A stretch of 64,000 bases of DNA from Apostichopus japonicus (Eukaryota; Echinodermata; Holothuroidea; Aspidochirotida; Stichopodidae). Below are positions 47,581 to 59,708 of this stretch, in pieces. Within the stretch, counting starts at the first letter, position 1. Every line of letters begins with the position of its first letter. The stretch is taken from contig NC_092579.1 of assembly GCF_037975245.1 (NCBI RefSeq), positions 3,560,001 through 3,624,000 of the forward strand, read 5' to 3'. The notes under the pieces are model-generated. The model saw only the letters and a program-made list of their open reading frames with translations, did not search any database and had not been told where the DNA came from. The translations under genes and the position numbers were made by a program.

Positions 47581-48742
47581 GAGCTTGCAAGGGGCTTAAG
47601 CATGTCAATGTATTGCAAACACTAAAGAGCCAACCCGAGACCCAAATTAATCATTGCACCATATGAGCCTCGGGCCAAGGAATATCAATCTACTGGCCAA
47701 ATTTTGAAGTAAAAAAGGGATGACAAGTGATGATTAAGACAATTTTAAAGAATATAAAAAAGCGGGTTGTTTTGGATACCGAATCATGTAAAGTGATGTA
47801 ATTTCATGGTATAGCAAAACATAAATCAATCGAAAAATTAATGCTCAGCTGAGGGAACCAAAATCCGACCCCAGGGCCTTATAAAGTGTCAAAAGTACGA
47901 TATAGTACATCACAGCATGTTACATAGTGCATGGAACGACTTAAATCAATAGCAAGATGGAGCTCTCATTCTCTTTGCCAAACTTTCGATGCACCTCCAA
48001 CAAATTGCGATTCTTGGTGGTCATTGCCTTTTACACTTCTTTTGTCCGGGCCGGGGGGATGGGGGGGGGTCTAGGGCGGAGGAATGGCTTCTTCCCCCCT
48101 TTTAAAAAGTTTGGTAAACTGGAGGCTGATGAGATAGTGTTTTATTTTGTAACCTTTGAAACAAAGTTGAAGATATTTTTGAATGTTTAGGTTGTACGCG
48201 TTATATACTATTCATGTACTATACACTAGGATTTTTGTAATATTCTTTCCATCTGTTCGATGAGAGGTGGGGGGGGGATTATCCCCCTGGTTTAAATGGG
48301 GGCGCTAAAGCTTGTAGGCATTTATTGCGCATTTAGAAGAGGACGTAGGCCATCACAACAACATTCTGACCCAAGGGATCATTTGACACTCTACCCAACA
48401 GTCCTAACACCACAATACTCCTTTTTTCCTTCTCCTAAACTATTAAACTCATTCGCTGCACATCTCCATCCGCAACCCTTCCCTGTTCTTTCGGCCGTTT
48501 TTATCTTATTAACCGTTTTTCAGGGCGAGATCATTTTAGAATGTGCTGCATGACTTATCTCACTTTGCGTTATTGAAGTATTAAAATAACACATCAATAT
48601 ATCATGCAATGAAACCATATACAATGTAAACAAACGTATATTTAATATTTATATATTTTTAAATATTGGAATGTTTTAAGTTAAAGTAATTATATATAAT
48701 ATATGGAGAAGCAATAGCCTTTATAATTCTGTCTCTGAACTC

Positions 48743-48748
48743 AATAAA
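48743..48748 (+). promoter_or_regulatory. Possible poly(A) signal for the PLA2G6-like gene
   Basis: AATAAA 1.16 kb after the stop codon. ATTAAA at about 48579 is an alternative. Which of these is used cannot be judged from the sequence. Confidence 0.3.
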
Positions 48749-50049
48749 TTAGTGAAAAGGAGTTTGTAACTCCGGGATCATAATTGAAATGTGCATCATA
48801 TTTTTTAAAGCAGTGTTTATTTTGGTTTTGGTTGTCCATTTTCCAGTATATGTGACAGCAGCGAGAAAATTAAGGTTTCAAATTATCAGATAAACAGATA
48901 GGCGGTTCAGTCGGTTCCAGTCCCCGCCCCCCTACCCCACCACCAGTGTCCAGGATTCCCAAAAGATTGTTTCCAACATTTTGAGCCCGATCGAGGTTCA
49001 TAACAGCTAGTCAAGTAAGATCATAGTTAAAACAGAACTCCGTGTTTTTTAATTTGTAGCTTAGCGTGAAGAGTAGTTTAGATATATACAATATTTAGAG
49101 CTACGGCTTCTACTCTTGGACCGGGCCTAAAAAAACACTAGTTACGCTCCTGCAAGAAACGGCATCGAGACTTTATAATTATACCAAATGAAATTTGATT
49201 TGAGATTTATTAATGATATTAGGCCTACATTATTCTGATAATTTGGTCGCCCATCAGATGGGTGACCAAAGTAGCAATTAGTAGCAATTAGTCAAATGGA
49301 ATCTATCTGTCCTTTTTAAAATAGTGGCTATTTCTAGAAGGATTATTTCATTATGTAAATAGGACCTATACGACCTCGTATTCGAACTCCAGGACTCGAA
49401 TAACTTCAAGGGTGTTTGTTTCGACCTCAAAATAATGTCGAATTCAATGTCGGAAAGTAAAGTAAAATTTATTGATATTCATCATAATGACAATATAATA
49501 AAATGGACTACAGCATCTCAAAAATAGGTTAAAAAAGTTATCTATGTATCATACAATTCAAAGTTTTATAACTTCTAGGTAAAAATGATCGCCTGAACCG
49601 TTCTGTCCGCATACGTGGGATCGTGTAAAATCTACGTGGTTTCATGTAAAAATCAAAGAGAGGGTGAAAAGTGACGTTTGGAAATATTTGTAGTTTGTTT
49701 TAGTTGAATGATCAGGAGGGACAAAAAGATAAACAGAGAGAATATCAAAAGAGAATATCACTAACGTTTTCGACAGCATAACACATATACCGACCGAGTA
49801 AATCGTTTGTAACCTTATGAGAAAAAGAAGTTGTTTTGAATATTCAAATTACTACAAAACGGTCTGCAACTTAAAACAATGACCGTCTGTATATCAACTG
49901 AGCGCCTTGCAAACGAGTTCAAATTCATTCGTTTGTCGATGTAGAAACACTCATCATCTGTAGTCGCTAGTCAGTAAAAAGATTATTAGAGTATATTCAA
50001 GGAATTACGACAACAGAGTTGTCCGGAGCTGGCAAGAATTTGTACTTGT

Positions 50050-50220
50050 ATACGAAGAGGCTGGCCACGCCAAACTATATAACCCAAACGTTACTGAAGG
50101 TACTTTTTAAGAAAAGTCACCCAGGTTGGAACCTGGGCGCGAACACCGAACTATACGTGATCCGCTCTCAAACCCTGTCCACTTATATCGAGCAGGCGCC
50201 ACTTTAACCAGCCTTTGTGG
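50050..50220 (-). repeat. Possible degenerate tRNA-derived SINE
   Basis: On the minus strand, GGCTGGTTAAAGTGGCGCC resembles an A box, and ACAGGGTTTGAGAGCGG, about 40 bases on, resembles a degenerate B box. It then reads GGTTCCAACCTGGGTGAC. The match is weak and there is no clear tail. Confidence 0.25.
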
Positions 50221-50644
50221 TGTGAAGGAGAACAATACTTGTCTTCATTGTAAGATTCATGGCAATTACGTAGAATTAACGTTTGTATTGATATGACTTT
50301 TCATGACACCATGAAGACCCTACCCCTCTACTTGGTCGTGGAATATGATGTAGCCAGTTGGCATGTAGGCAGTGGCGTCACCAGACTTTTCAGACTGGGA
50401 GGCACAGGGGGGGGGGCACCAGCATTTGATGGGGGGGGGGCACTTAGGTGGATACGGATTGCGGTCTAAGGTGAGGGGGTGCCCCCTCCCCTTTGGAAAA
50501 ATTTCGCATACGGAGGATGGGCTAGATGCAAAATGGTGCCACATTTGATGCTAACTTCGAACTGAAGATATCTCCAGTAATTGCTATTTTTGAGGTAATC
50601 ATTTTAACAACGCGCAGAATTTTGCAGAGGATATGAACCACATG

Positions 50645-51193
50645 CATAGGCGTAGGAGGCGGGGGGGGGGGGGGGGCTGCAAAATTTTGGTTAAAATTCG
50701 GGCAATATGCTGAGAATTTTTCGGGCACCTACTTAAAGAAAGAATAATAGGCTATGCAGTGTGTTTTTCACATTTTTTGGTGAAAATTCGGGCAATATGC
50801 TGAGAATTTTTCGGGCACCTACTGAAAGAAGAATAATTTGCAATGTGTTTTTCACTTTTTTTTGGTGAAAATTCGGGCAATAAGCTGAGAATTTTTCGGA
50901 CACCTACTGAAAGAAGAATATTTTGCAATGTATTTTTCAATGTTTAAACTTATATTGTTATGATCATTTTTGTTGTAACAAATTCCCCAATAATTTTAAC
51001 CAATATGGAAGGCTAATAAGACGCAAAATGATTGTATGTTATTTGTATGTGATGTAATAACCGATGAATGCCTTTATGATATGCACAATAAGATGTTGAT
51101 CGCGCGCGGAGCGCGCAAAAATTTCGGTTATATTTTTCGGGCAAGTCGTTTCAGCCCCCCCCCCCCAAATCAAATGAGGTTCCTATGCCTATG
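50645..51193. mobile_element. Inner GGCGTAGGA-type element nested in 50370-51417
   Basis: Starts CATAGGCGTAGGAGGC and ends GGTTCCTATGCCTATG, with exact 8-bp flanking repeats ACCACATG (50637-50644 and 51194-51201). G and C runs follow each end. It contains a three-copy tandem repeat. Same terminal family as 25946-26069 and 34644-35002. Confidence 0.88.
50696..50945. repeat. Three-copy tandem repeat, about 83-87 bp
   Basis: Three copies of a unit containing ATTCGGGCAATATGCTGAGA, TTTTTCGGGCACCTACT, GAAAGAAGAATAATTTGC and GTGTTTTTCAC, inside the nested element. The copies differ by a few substitutions and short indels. Confidence 0.85.
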
Positions 51194-51922
51194 ACCACAT
51201 GCTGTCGATATTATGCCTAACCCTATCAATAGAACCTACATTTGTTGAATTACTGTGCTTCTTTGTCCTTATGAAAAACCAACTGAGATGATGGTAGTTG
51301 AATGTAACAAAATATATATATATTTTTTTACCAACCCAAATCTCAGATGGGGGGCACTCGGGGGGCACTGGGTTTTCCAGGGGGGACACGTGCCCCCCCC
51401 CCTTGGCGACGCCACTGCATGTAGGGATGAGGGTGGGGCGGTGGGAGCTGGTGGAAGTGGCGTAGTCCCACAAAAATAAAAATTAGGACATGCCTGCGCC
51501 TAAGAAAAGGAATGGGGCCCTTATAAACAGAAGTGTAGTTACGCCACATGCTGGTGGTCGGTCCCAGGAAAGATAAACTTTTACACGTTCGAGCCATTTT
51601 TACACATTCTCTCTAGTATAAAAAAAATACTTAGACGACGACCAACAGAGGGCGCCTCTGGTTCCCAAACCAGAACCGTAGATGTACAGCTCTAACCAGG
51701 GTATGGAACAACTCACTGCTCTAACCCTGCCCTCCCTTGTATCCTCCACTGCGTCCATAGGCTGCAAAAGCAATTAAATCTGTCTAGATTAATATACCAA
51801 GGTTACTTACTCTTCTGTTTTAATTGTGCTGTTCCCGTATCGTACCTTAAATTTCCTTGTTGTGTTTGGGGAAGGGAAGGGAAGGGGGGGGGGGCGTTAT
51901 GGGCGGGTATGGTTCCACATGC

Positions 51923-52690
51923 CCATGCGGGACAAACATCGCATAATATATCCGCGTATTAATGCGAATATATACGCGTATTAATTTGGATATATACGCG
52001 TATATATTATTAGCCAATCATAAGTCTTGAATATATCCGCGCATTAATTCGAATATATATACGTATTAATTTCAATATATATTAGGATCAATTCCAAAAT
52101 ATACACGTATTAATTCGAATATATACACGTATTAAATCAAATATATCCGCGCATTAATTCGAATACATGTGTGGATTAAATCCAATACATGCACGGATTA
52201 ATTCGAATACTCACGAATATGGCAAGCCATGTGGGACAAACACTGCATAATATATCCGCGTATTAATTCGAATATATACGCGTATTAATTCGAATATATA
52301 TGTGTTGTAGCCTACATGTGTAAAGGTTCGCTTTTTGAAGCGATCTCGCGAGGCCGCCAAAACATTTATCGTTGGCATATGTACACAGCAAGAGCGGAAA
52401 TGTTTTTTTCGTGTATATTCTAATTAATCCGTGCATATATTGGATTTAATCCCCATATGTATTTTATTTAATACGTGTATATATTCGAATTAATACGTGT
52501 ATATATTCGAATTAATACGTGTATATATTCGAATTAATACGTGTATATATTCGAATTAATACGCGGATATATTTAAGCCATATGATTGGCTAATAATATA
52601 TACGCGTATATATTCCAATTAATACGCGTATAAATTCCAATTAATACGCGTACGCGGATATATTATGCAGTGTTTGTCCCACATGGCTTG
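51923..52690. mobile_element. Foldback element built from a 22-bp ACGCGTATTAATTCGA unit
   Basis: The left end (CATGCGGGACAAACATC, GCATAATATATCCGCG) and right end (complement of GCGGATATATTATGCAG, TGTTTGTCCCACATGG) are inverted copies. Both arms then run through tandem ATATATACGCGTATTAATTC units and a shared TATTATTAGCCAATCATA block. A third copy of the terminus lies at about 52216-52263 in the left-end orientation. A non-repetitive centre spans about 52305-52420. No coding capacity. The right end is about 110 bp before the first RNPS1 donor. Confidence 0.85.
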
Positions 52691-52800
52691 TCATATACGT
52701 TAGCAACATTTCGGTTGCAGATTCAGAATGACCATCTCTGGATTTTGAATTTTGCTATAGCGCCATCATAAGCGTACCTTAACGCCAGGAACACGAAAAG

Positions 52801-55800
52801 ATGTAAGTAAACATAGTTTCAAATATCTCTTTCATCAGATCATTAATGTGAGTTATTTTACAAGATGACGCAATGAATGAAACTTTTTTAGACATTGAAA
52901 TGCATATTTAGCCTGAAAAGCATAATTGGTTGAAGCATTTAGTACTTTGTCTTAGGGTCTTCTTATCAATCGTTGCTATTACGATCAACTACTTTTGCCC
53001 CAGTTCCACGAAAATTTAGAAAGACGCTTAGTGCAATGCTAAGCAGGTTACAAATAATTCCTTTGTTCGTTTAAGTGAAGCCCCAGTGTCGTTTATTTAG
53101 TCCATACGATAACTCAACTCCCTCACAATTTACAATCATGTCATAAATGATCTGGGGGTATGCATCAATACTATGCTAGGCCTTTGTTATTGTTAGTGAT
53201 TCTTAATTCCCGTGTAGGCTAATGCTACAATGTGTATCACATACAAGTTACAACACCATTGGCATTTGGCATTACAAAAGGTAATAACGCACAAAACACC
53301 CACATACACTTCTCTCCACAGGATAATAATACAAACCTAATTTAAGCTACCTTTTCGCACTCCCATCCCAGGAAATGCTGAACTCAGACACAGGTTTAGC
53401 ACTGCTCAGTGCTAGGTTAGGCATTTTGTAAATTACAATTTAACTTTTAATTGTAACGTTAAAACTTAAGTTTGTATATTAGCCTAGGCCTAGGCTAGAA
53501 TCAACTATAGATACCCCGAGGCTCTAGTATTATCAATATCATATGCTCTAAAGGAACCAGTTGTGAAAAGCTACCTTCAATTATTAAGAAAGCGTATGGA
53601 ACGTCATAGAAATAATATTTTCAAGTATATATATATTCCAAACAAAAACTATATTTTAATTTCGATTAAAAAATATTTGGATGACTGGTCTGACAAACAC
53701 ATAGCCTAGCCAAATGTTCTAATATAAGGCTGTAAATTTTAGACTCACATAGCGTAAGGAAAGACAGCAGAGGAATGCTGAAAATGGCAAAATTTGTACT
53801 CTGAAAAGTTTCAAATGATGATTGGTACAGTTAGTTGTCCTTTTTGACCTAAGAACACAAAACTACTGTTCACAGGCAAACAGGATTTCCTAACACTAAA
53901 TGTGATGTACCTGGTTAAATTTTTCATGTTAGCAGCCATGTGGCACTCTTCAAAGCATATGTATTCGTTAGGTATGTTAAACAATATCAAGCAGGTCTGT
54001 ATTTTCTACAACTTGGTACATTGGTGAATGCAAAAAGAAACACTTTTATTTTGGGAATTGAGTAGACTCAAAAAAGTATGTGGTTGTTTGTATTTTATTG
54101 TATTGACTTTAAAAAAAATATACTCCTAAAAGCTAGAGAATATAACATAAATAATGGTTGTTGGTCAACATTCCACAGGCCTGCCAGAAGCAAAAGCAGA
54201 AGCAGGAGCAGAGGAAGAACAGAGAAGAAAGAACGAGGGAAGGACCGTAAGAAGAGGAGTGCTTCATCCTCAGGGAGTAGTTCTGGTCGAAGGTATGTGT
54301 TATTGATTCATGTTCATTTAAATTAACACATACTGTACGTTTGTTATTGACTGCATTAGTTTCATGTGCAAAGGTCTCATTTAAATTACAACACAAACAT
54401 GTGTTATTGCACTAGACTCATGTTCAACTTTCTTATCTAAATCACATTACATACATGTGTTGTTTTAAAAAATAGACCTGTTCTGGAGATATGAGGGAGT
54501 GGGGGGGGGGGGTAGGGTAAGGGAACCTATCAAGGACTACAGGATTCTCAGCATTTTTGCGTAGACCTGTTTGCCTCTTTTTGAAAAGGATGGTTTGGTC
54601 TCCTGCACCTGTAATAATTTAAGAAAAACAAAACAGAAAATATCATAGTTTTTCCCCTCAGTTTTATTCATATCTGTTATCTTGTTATAATGGGAGTAAG
54701 GATTAGAAAGTACAACATCACTATTAAATAACTACCAAACAAATTGTATTTGCACCTCAGACACGCATACTTAAGTTTTTGTTATGAAGGAAAAGATTGC
54801 TGGGTGTGCTCCCCTTTAATACTCTGAATATGCTGTGGTGTTCTTTCGATTGAAGTATTATTTTCTTTCTCAGATGTAGTTTCTTTACCTTTCTCTAGTT
54901 CCAGCAGATCCAGGAGTAGGTCCAGTTCTGGCAGTTCCTCCGGGAGCAGCTCGGGCTCAGATAGTTCCAGGTCCCGTTCTCGTAGCTCTGGATCCAGGTC
55001 ATCTCGCTCCAGCAGCGGTAGCTCCAGCTCCAGTAGTGGATCCGGCTCGAGCAGATCTGGAAAGAGTAAAAGTCCGAGCAAGGTCCAGAAGAAGACGACC
55101 GATGGAGATAAGGGAAAAGATAAAGACAAAACTGAGAAGAAAAAGAGTAAATCCAGGTCAGTCAGAGTATGCTTGAAGAAGCTATGTGGTTTCAGCTGCC
55201 AATATTAGGTATATTTTTCACACCTTTAAACACTGAAAACTAAACTACAGTCGATGAAGTTCAGACATCACCCATCAATGTAATCATTGTAGTTGGTCAG
55301 ACAATTTTTCTCATATATAGCATTGTGCCGATATCGTCAATATCGGTTTTGGCCAATGTATACGATGTAACAATCCCGATATCGGCCGATACAGATTCTG
55401 ATAGTTTTAAACAGCCAGAATGAAGGTCAAATGACAATTTAAGTTATGCATTAATACACAGAGTATCACAATTATAATGGGCTGTCGTAAGTTACTATCA
55501 TTTGCACAACTGACATACAGTAACCTTGCTATAACTCTCATTTCGGGAATCCCGTTAGTAAATTAGTAAAAAAAAATAGTTCATATTTTACAATTCTAGT
55601 TTTCACTTCTTTTTAAATGAACGATGATATTACCCACTAAGTTGAGTATGCAATGAAACTGTGTGGTAGCATTCTTTTCTTAGCCTATCCTTCCTGTTAC
55701 TTCTGTTTTATGATTCGTTACTCTGTTTGACCAACTATGCTCAACACTTGGGCTGCAAGTCTGATACAAACTATCATCAAATTGAGCCAGGAATTAATTA

Positions 55801-58800
55801 GCAAAAATTTTAAAAGGTGACATCATTCAATGAATAAAACTGATTTCATGCATAAAAGATATAAGCTTATCCATGCTAAGGACTTTAGACCCCTTGGTGT
55901 ACCAGCACCAAACAGAAACATTTTCTTCCAATTTTTTAGTTTCCCTAAAAATATTATATCCTACCCCTACCCTGCAATTTTTGGAAGGATTTAGTATGGA
56001 GTTTCCATTTGTTATAACTTGTATTCTCTGCGGAGAGTCAGAAGCACTGTGCAAGTTAGTGTCATAGGCTACTACTGTAGTTATATATACATAGTTTTAT
56101 CAAATGGTTTTCAAAGTCACATAAGTCACTTCTTACATTGTGTCATCCTATGATTCTGCAAAAAGTGTTTTTGATTCTTGCCAAGAATATTTGCAAGGGC
56201 AAAACAGGTGTCAGTGTTCAGTTTTAATTATGTTATCTCCACTTGTATAATACAGGCCAGAAATTTACTTTAACGGACGCCATAGACTGCTATGTATGTA
56301 AATTTAAGTGGCCTGACTGGTCTATTTAACGATCGTTATCTCTAAATATTTTTCATAACTTGGCGTCTTGTTTCTCTGACCAGCTGATCGGCATATTGAC
56401 CACTGGCTATTAATCCCAATCGAAACAGGCTAAAAGAATTATTTTTTTTTACAACAGATTAGTAAATCATCGCATGTAACTGAACAAGGAGTGGCTTTGT
56501 TGTGAATAACAAAAATGTTTGATATCATTTTGTCGATATCAGCATTGAATGATGCTTTATATGACCTTTATGCCGCTGATATTGCAAATATCGAGCGATA
56601 CCAATATCGCAATATCATACTCATATAACTAACATTTAAAAATAAAATTGGGATGTTGTCTTCCTCTTTCTATAATCCTTTTCCGATACTATTCATAATA
56701 AATATGATTAGTGAGATATATTTCTCAAGGTTGTTGGTATGAAATATAATCAACTATTCAAATTGAAATACCAGATTTATTCTGGAGAAATAGATGATAC
56801 AATCAATTGTGACTACATTTAATACAGTGTGCTTTCTTTTTGAAGTTGTTTACAAGCAATGTTGGACATCTGATGCTTTTACTTCCATAGGATCCATCTC
56901 ACATTGTGTTCAATGAATGCTGCTACTGCATTAAGCAATGTAACACTGTCATTATGGAAAAGTGAAGAATCAATAAATAAAGATATCTTTTAAGAATTTT
57001 GTTTTAAACGACCTGTTTCATTGTCAGACCTAGTTTACTGATTTGGTAGCATGTGGCACATGTTCTATGTTTTCATGACTGGGAAATGCCAATTTTAAGC
57101 GTATATATGTTTTCTGTATGTATTCTCTTATAATTTCTCACCCAGATCACGATCAAAATCAAAGTCAAAATCACCAAAGAGGAAGAGAACACCATCACCT
57201 AAACCGACTAAAATTACTGTCGGCAGGTTGACGAGGAATATTCACAAAGGTCACATTTCGGAGATCTTTGCAACGTACGGCTCTGTAAAGTCCATCGAGG
57301 TACCCACCGATCCAATCCACAGACATCTCCCGAGAGGGTTCGCCTATGTGGAATATGAGAAGCCGGATGAAGCAGAAAAGGCACTCAAGTACATGGATGG
57401 AGGTTAGAGAGACAATTCCTATTTGTCGATATCAAAATGAAAAGACGAAGTCAATGAAAGAATTGCGCTATGAAAGCTGAGTTTTCTTTAAAAATGTACA
57501 GTGTCTTTATCATTATTTTGAGAATAAAAGTGAGATGAGGCGCAGTTTAGAGCTTCACTATGTGTTGAATGAATTAGAGTTTAGTGGTAACACACTAAAT
57601 TGTGGTAGGAACAATAATAACATGTGTTCTGAACATGCTCCGTTGCTTAATTCCACCAAAAATGTCAAAAAGTTTACAAATGAACACTTAAACATTATGG
57701 TACATTTCTGTATGTAAAATTCTACTGTATTGAACAAAGTGCATTGTTACTCCCTTATAAAGTGAATCCAGATTGGTTTTACTATAAAGGTCTCTTAGGT
57801 CGAGCAGTTTTTGAGTATGTGTGAGTATGAAACATAGCATCTGTGGAGGTCGTGAGTTCGGAAACTTCGGACAAGATTGGTTTTATAAACCAGAAGAAAT
57901 CAACGATCTTCCCATCTGAAATGGTTAATAAAGATTCCAAATTGTAAAACCCCCAGAATGTGCTAAAGATGTAATTTGGATAGACACCCGACATGCAGTG
58001 TAAGTTACAAGCCATTCAGCTCACCCCACATGCACTGTGTGGCTGCCTAGCATCATAAAGTAATTGCCTTCCAGGACGATAATTTAAAATTTGAAAATTT
58101 TCATCCCGGTGGAAAACCTAGCATTAAAAATTACAATATGGTATATGTTCCTGAAGGATCCCAGTTGCTACTCGTTGTGCTGGCTAAAAGACAATGTGCA
58201 AACTTTTATTCTCATCAAATTGTTCTCTTTCCATTCAGGTCAAATCGATGGCCAAGAAATCACAGTTGCCTTCGTCTTCCCTCCTCGACAGAGGATTCGG
58301 AGAAGTCCAATGAGAAGAGGCGGTGGTAGACCGCCCTGGAGGAGGTCACCCCCAAGATTTGGGGGCGGTCCTGGTGGTCCCAACAGACGACGGTAAGCTC
58401 ATGATTGGATGTAACAAGGTCATTTGTATATATACATTCAAATTTGGTTGAGTATATGCTTGGAACATTGAATACAAATTGAGAGGAAGGAGACAGGGTT
58501 TTCCTCAGGTGGTAGTTTCCATCATAGTCGAAAGACGTTCTTGAGAGAGACTCATCTTTACAACCCTCACGACTGTTTGGTGTTCCCTGTATTACTGCTA
58601 TCAGTGGAGAAGCCTTTTCAGTAATCTGGATAATCTGAAGTGTTAACTGCTCGAGATTACCAGCAAGAAAAAGAGAAAATATCATTGCCTCATTGTCCTA
58701 GATAATGAATTCTGATAATTTCTTTCCTCTACCCAATTCCCTGCCACTCTTGGATGGCTTAGTAGTTTGCTGAATGAAACAAATATAAAAAATTTTTCTT

Positions 58801-59006
58801 AAGTTCCTGTACATTTGTTTAGTTTATCGTACATACAGTAGCTAATCAGGTTTGAATGAAGTTGACAACTGCCACCGTTGACCTTTTCTTCTCATAGGTC
58901 ACCACCAAGGAGAAGATCTCCACCAAAGAGAAGATCACGCTCACGATCCCGGTCACCGGCGAGGAGGCGTAGATACAGTCGATCCACCTCTGAAGAATCA
59001 CGTTAA
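52801..59006 (+). CDS. RNPS1: RNPS1, exon-junction-complex RNA-binding protein, 6 exons, 297 aa
   Basis: RNPS1 is a nuclear SR-related protein that joins the ASAP/PSAP and exon junction complexes and affects splicing and nonsense-mediated decay. Exons: AT at 52801-52802, then 54179-54292, 54899-55156, 57146-57402, 58239-58392 and 58898-59006. Phases close to 894 nt. Residues 2-137 are Ser/Arg/Lys rich. The RRM (about 147-222) has ITVGRL (RNP2) and RGFAYVEY (RNP1), and reads PKPTKITVGRLTRNIHKGHI, PDEAEKALKYMDGGQIDGQE, close to human RNPS1 (305 aa). The tail is Pro/Arg/Gly rich and ends in RS dipeptides (SRSRSRSPARR) and TSEESR. Exons 2 and 3 contain no in-frame ATG; the start is inferred as AT|G across intron 1. 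An unseen upstream coding exon is the alternative. The RRM assignment is firm. Confidence 0.9.
55315..56640. mobile_element. Putative GATATCG-rich inverted-repeat element in RNPS1 intron 3
   Basis: The left side has GCCGATATCGTCAATATCGG and CCCGATATCGGCCGATAC. The right side has GCTGATATTGCAAATATCG and GATACCAATATCGCAATATC, which are roughly complementary. The interior (1.1 kb) is AT-rich without coding signal. Ends and target duplication are unresolved, so this is tentative. Confidence 0.4.
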
Positions 59007-59403
59007 TGTCTCTCTTCTGACACTACCACAAAAAATGAACATTACCATTTTAGCAGCTACTGACCGAGCATGCTTCCCTCATGTTGGAAACGGGTTGCCA
59101 TGGGAACCAAGATATCTGAGAGATTGCAATCTGTGCTGATTTCAAAAGCTGTTAATGTAAATAGTTCCTCATTAAATACACTCCATGTGATTTTTCTTGG
59201 CAATGATGGAGGTATCTTTGTGAGAAAGTTAAGACTTTCATCTACATCAGCTTCAGCAGGATGGATTGCTGATAGCAGATATAAATTCATAACTCGATTT
59301 TCCTTTGTTGCGTAATGATATTTATCCTGAAGGCAAAAAGGAAATAGGTTTTATGGGGTCGTTGTGACAGCTGTATCCTTTTATCGTGTCAAGAGTGCAG
59401 GTG

Positions 59404-59550
59404 TGTCCATATTAAGGGGTAGGGGTGAGGTGTTCCAATATTAAGGGGTAGGGGTGAGGTGTCCCAATATTAAGGGGTAGGGGTCAGGTGTCCCAATATG
59501 AAGGGGAGGGGCGAGGTGTCCCAATATTAAGGGGAGGGGTGAGGTGTCCA
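59404..59550. repeat. G-rich minisatellite in the RNPS1 3' UTR
   Basis: Five to six copies of a 27-30 base unit AAGGGGTAGGGGTGAGGTG, then TCCCAATATT, with minor variants. It lies between the RNPS1 stop codon and the AATAAA signal, so it should be part of the mRNA. Repeated GGGG runs on the sense strand could form G-quadruplexes. Confidence 0.88.
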
Positions 59551-59702
59551 GAGCAAACACAAGGATCTCTCATATTTGTATATATCATGCCATGTAGTTA
59601 AGGTAGGTGAAATCAGTAAGAACAGTTTTACAGTTTTAGGAGATCTTAGATTTATTGTGAGTTTTTTGTTGTTTTGTATTGTTCTTTACTTCATTCTTTT
59701 AA

Positions 59703-59708
59703 AATAAA
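59703..59708 (+). promoter_or_regulatory. Candidate poly(A) signal for RNPS1
   Basis: AATAAA about 700 bp downstream of the RNPS1 stop codon, the first canonical hexamer after it. It is followed by T-rich sequence, as expected for a downstream element. Confidence 0.6.

Larger units (their letters stand above)
50370..51417. mobile_element. hAT-like inverted-repeat element with exact 8-bp target duplication, host of a nested copy
   Basis: Starts CAGTGGCGTCACCAG and ends TTGGCGACGCCACTG. CATGTAGG flanks both sides exactly (50362-50369 and 51418-51425). Subterminal G/C runs and GGGGGGGCAC motifs pair between the ends. Without the inner insertion it would be about 0.49 kb. No transposase is seen. 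It lies between the PLA2G6-like gene and RNPS1. Confidence 0.88.

Noticed and set aside
49130-49155. CTAGTTACGCTCCTG, resembling the end of a CAGGAGCGTAACTAG-type element
   Set aside because: No matching left end or target duplication could be found upstream, so an element could not be supported.
54782-55129. A 115-codon acidic/leucine-rich open frame on the minus strand
   Set aside because: It is the antisense of RNPS1 exon 3; the SR-coding repeats read backwards give Leu/Glu/Asp-rich frames.
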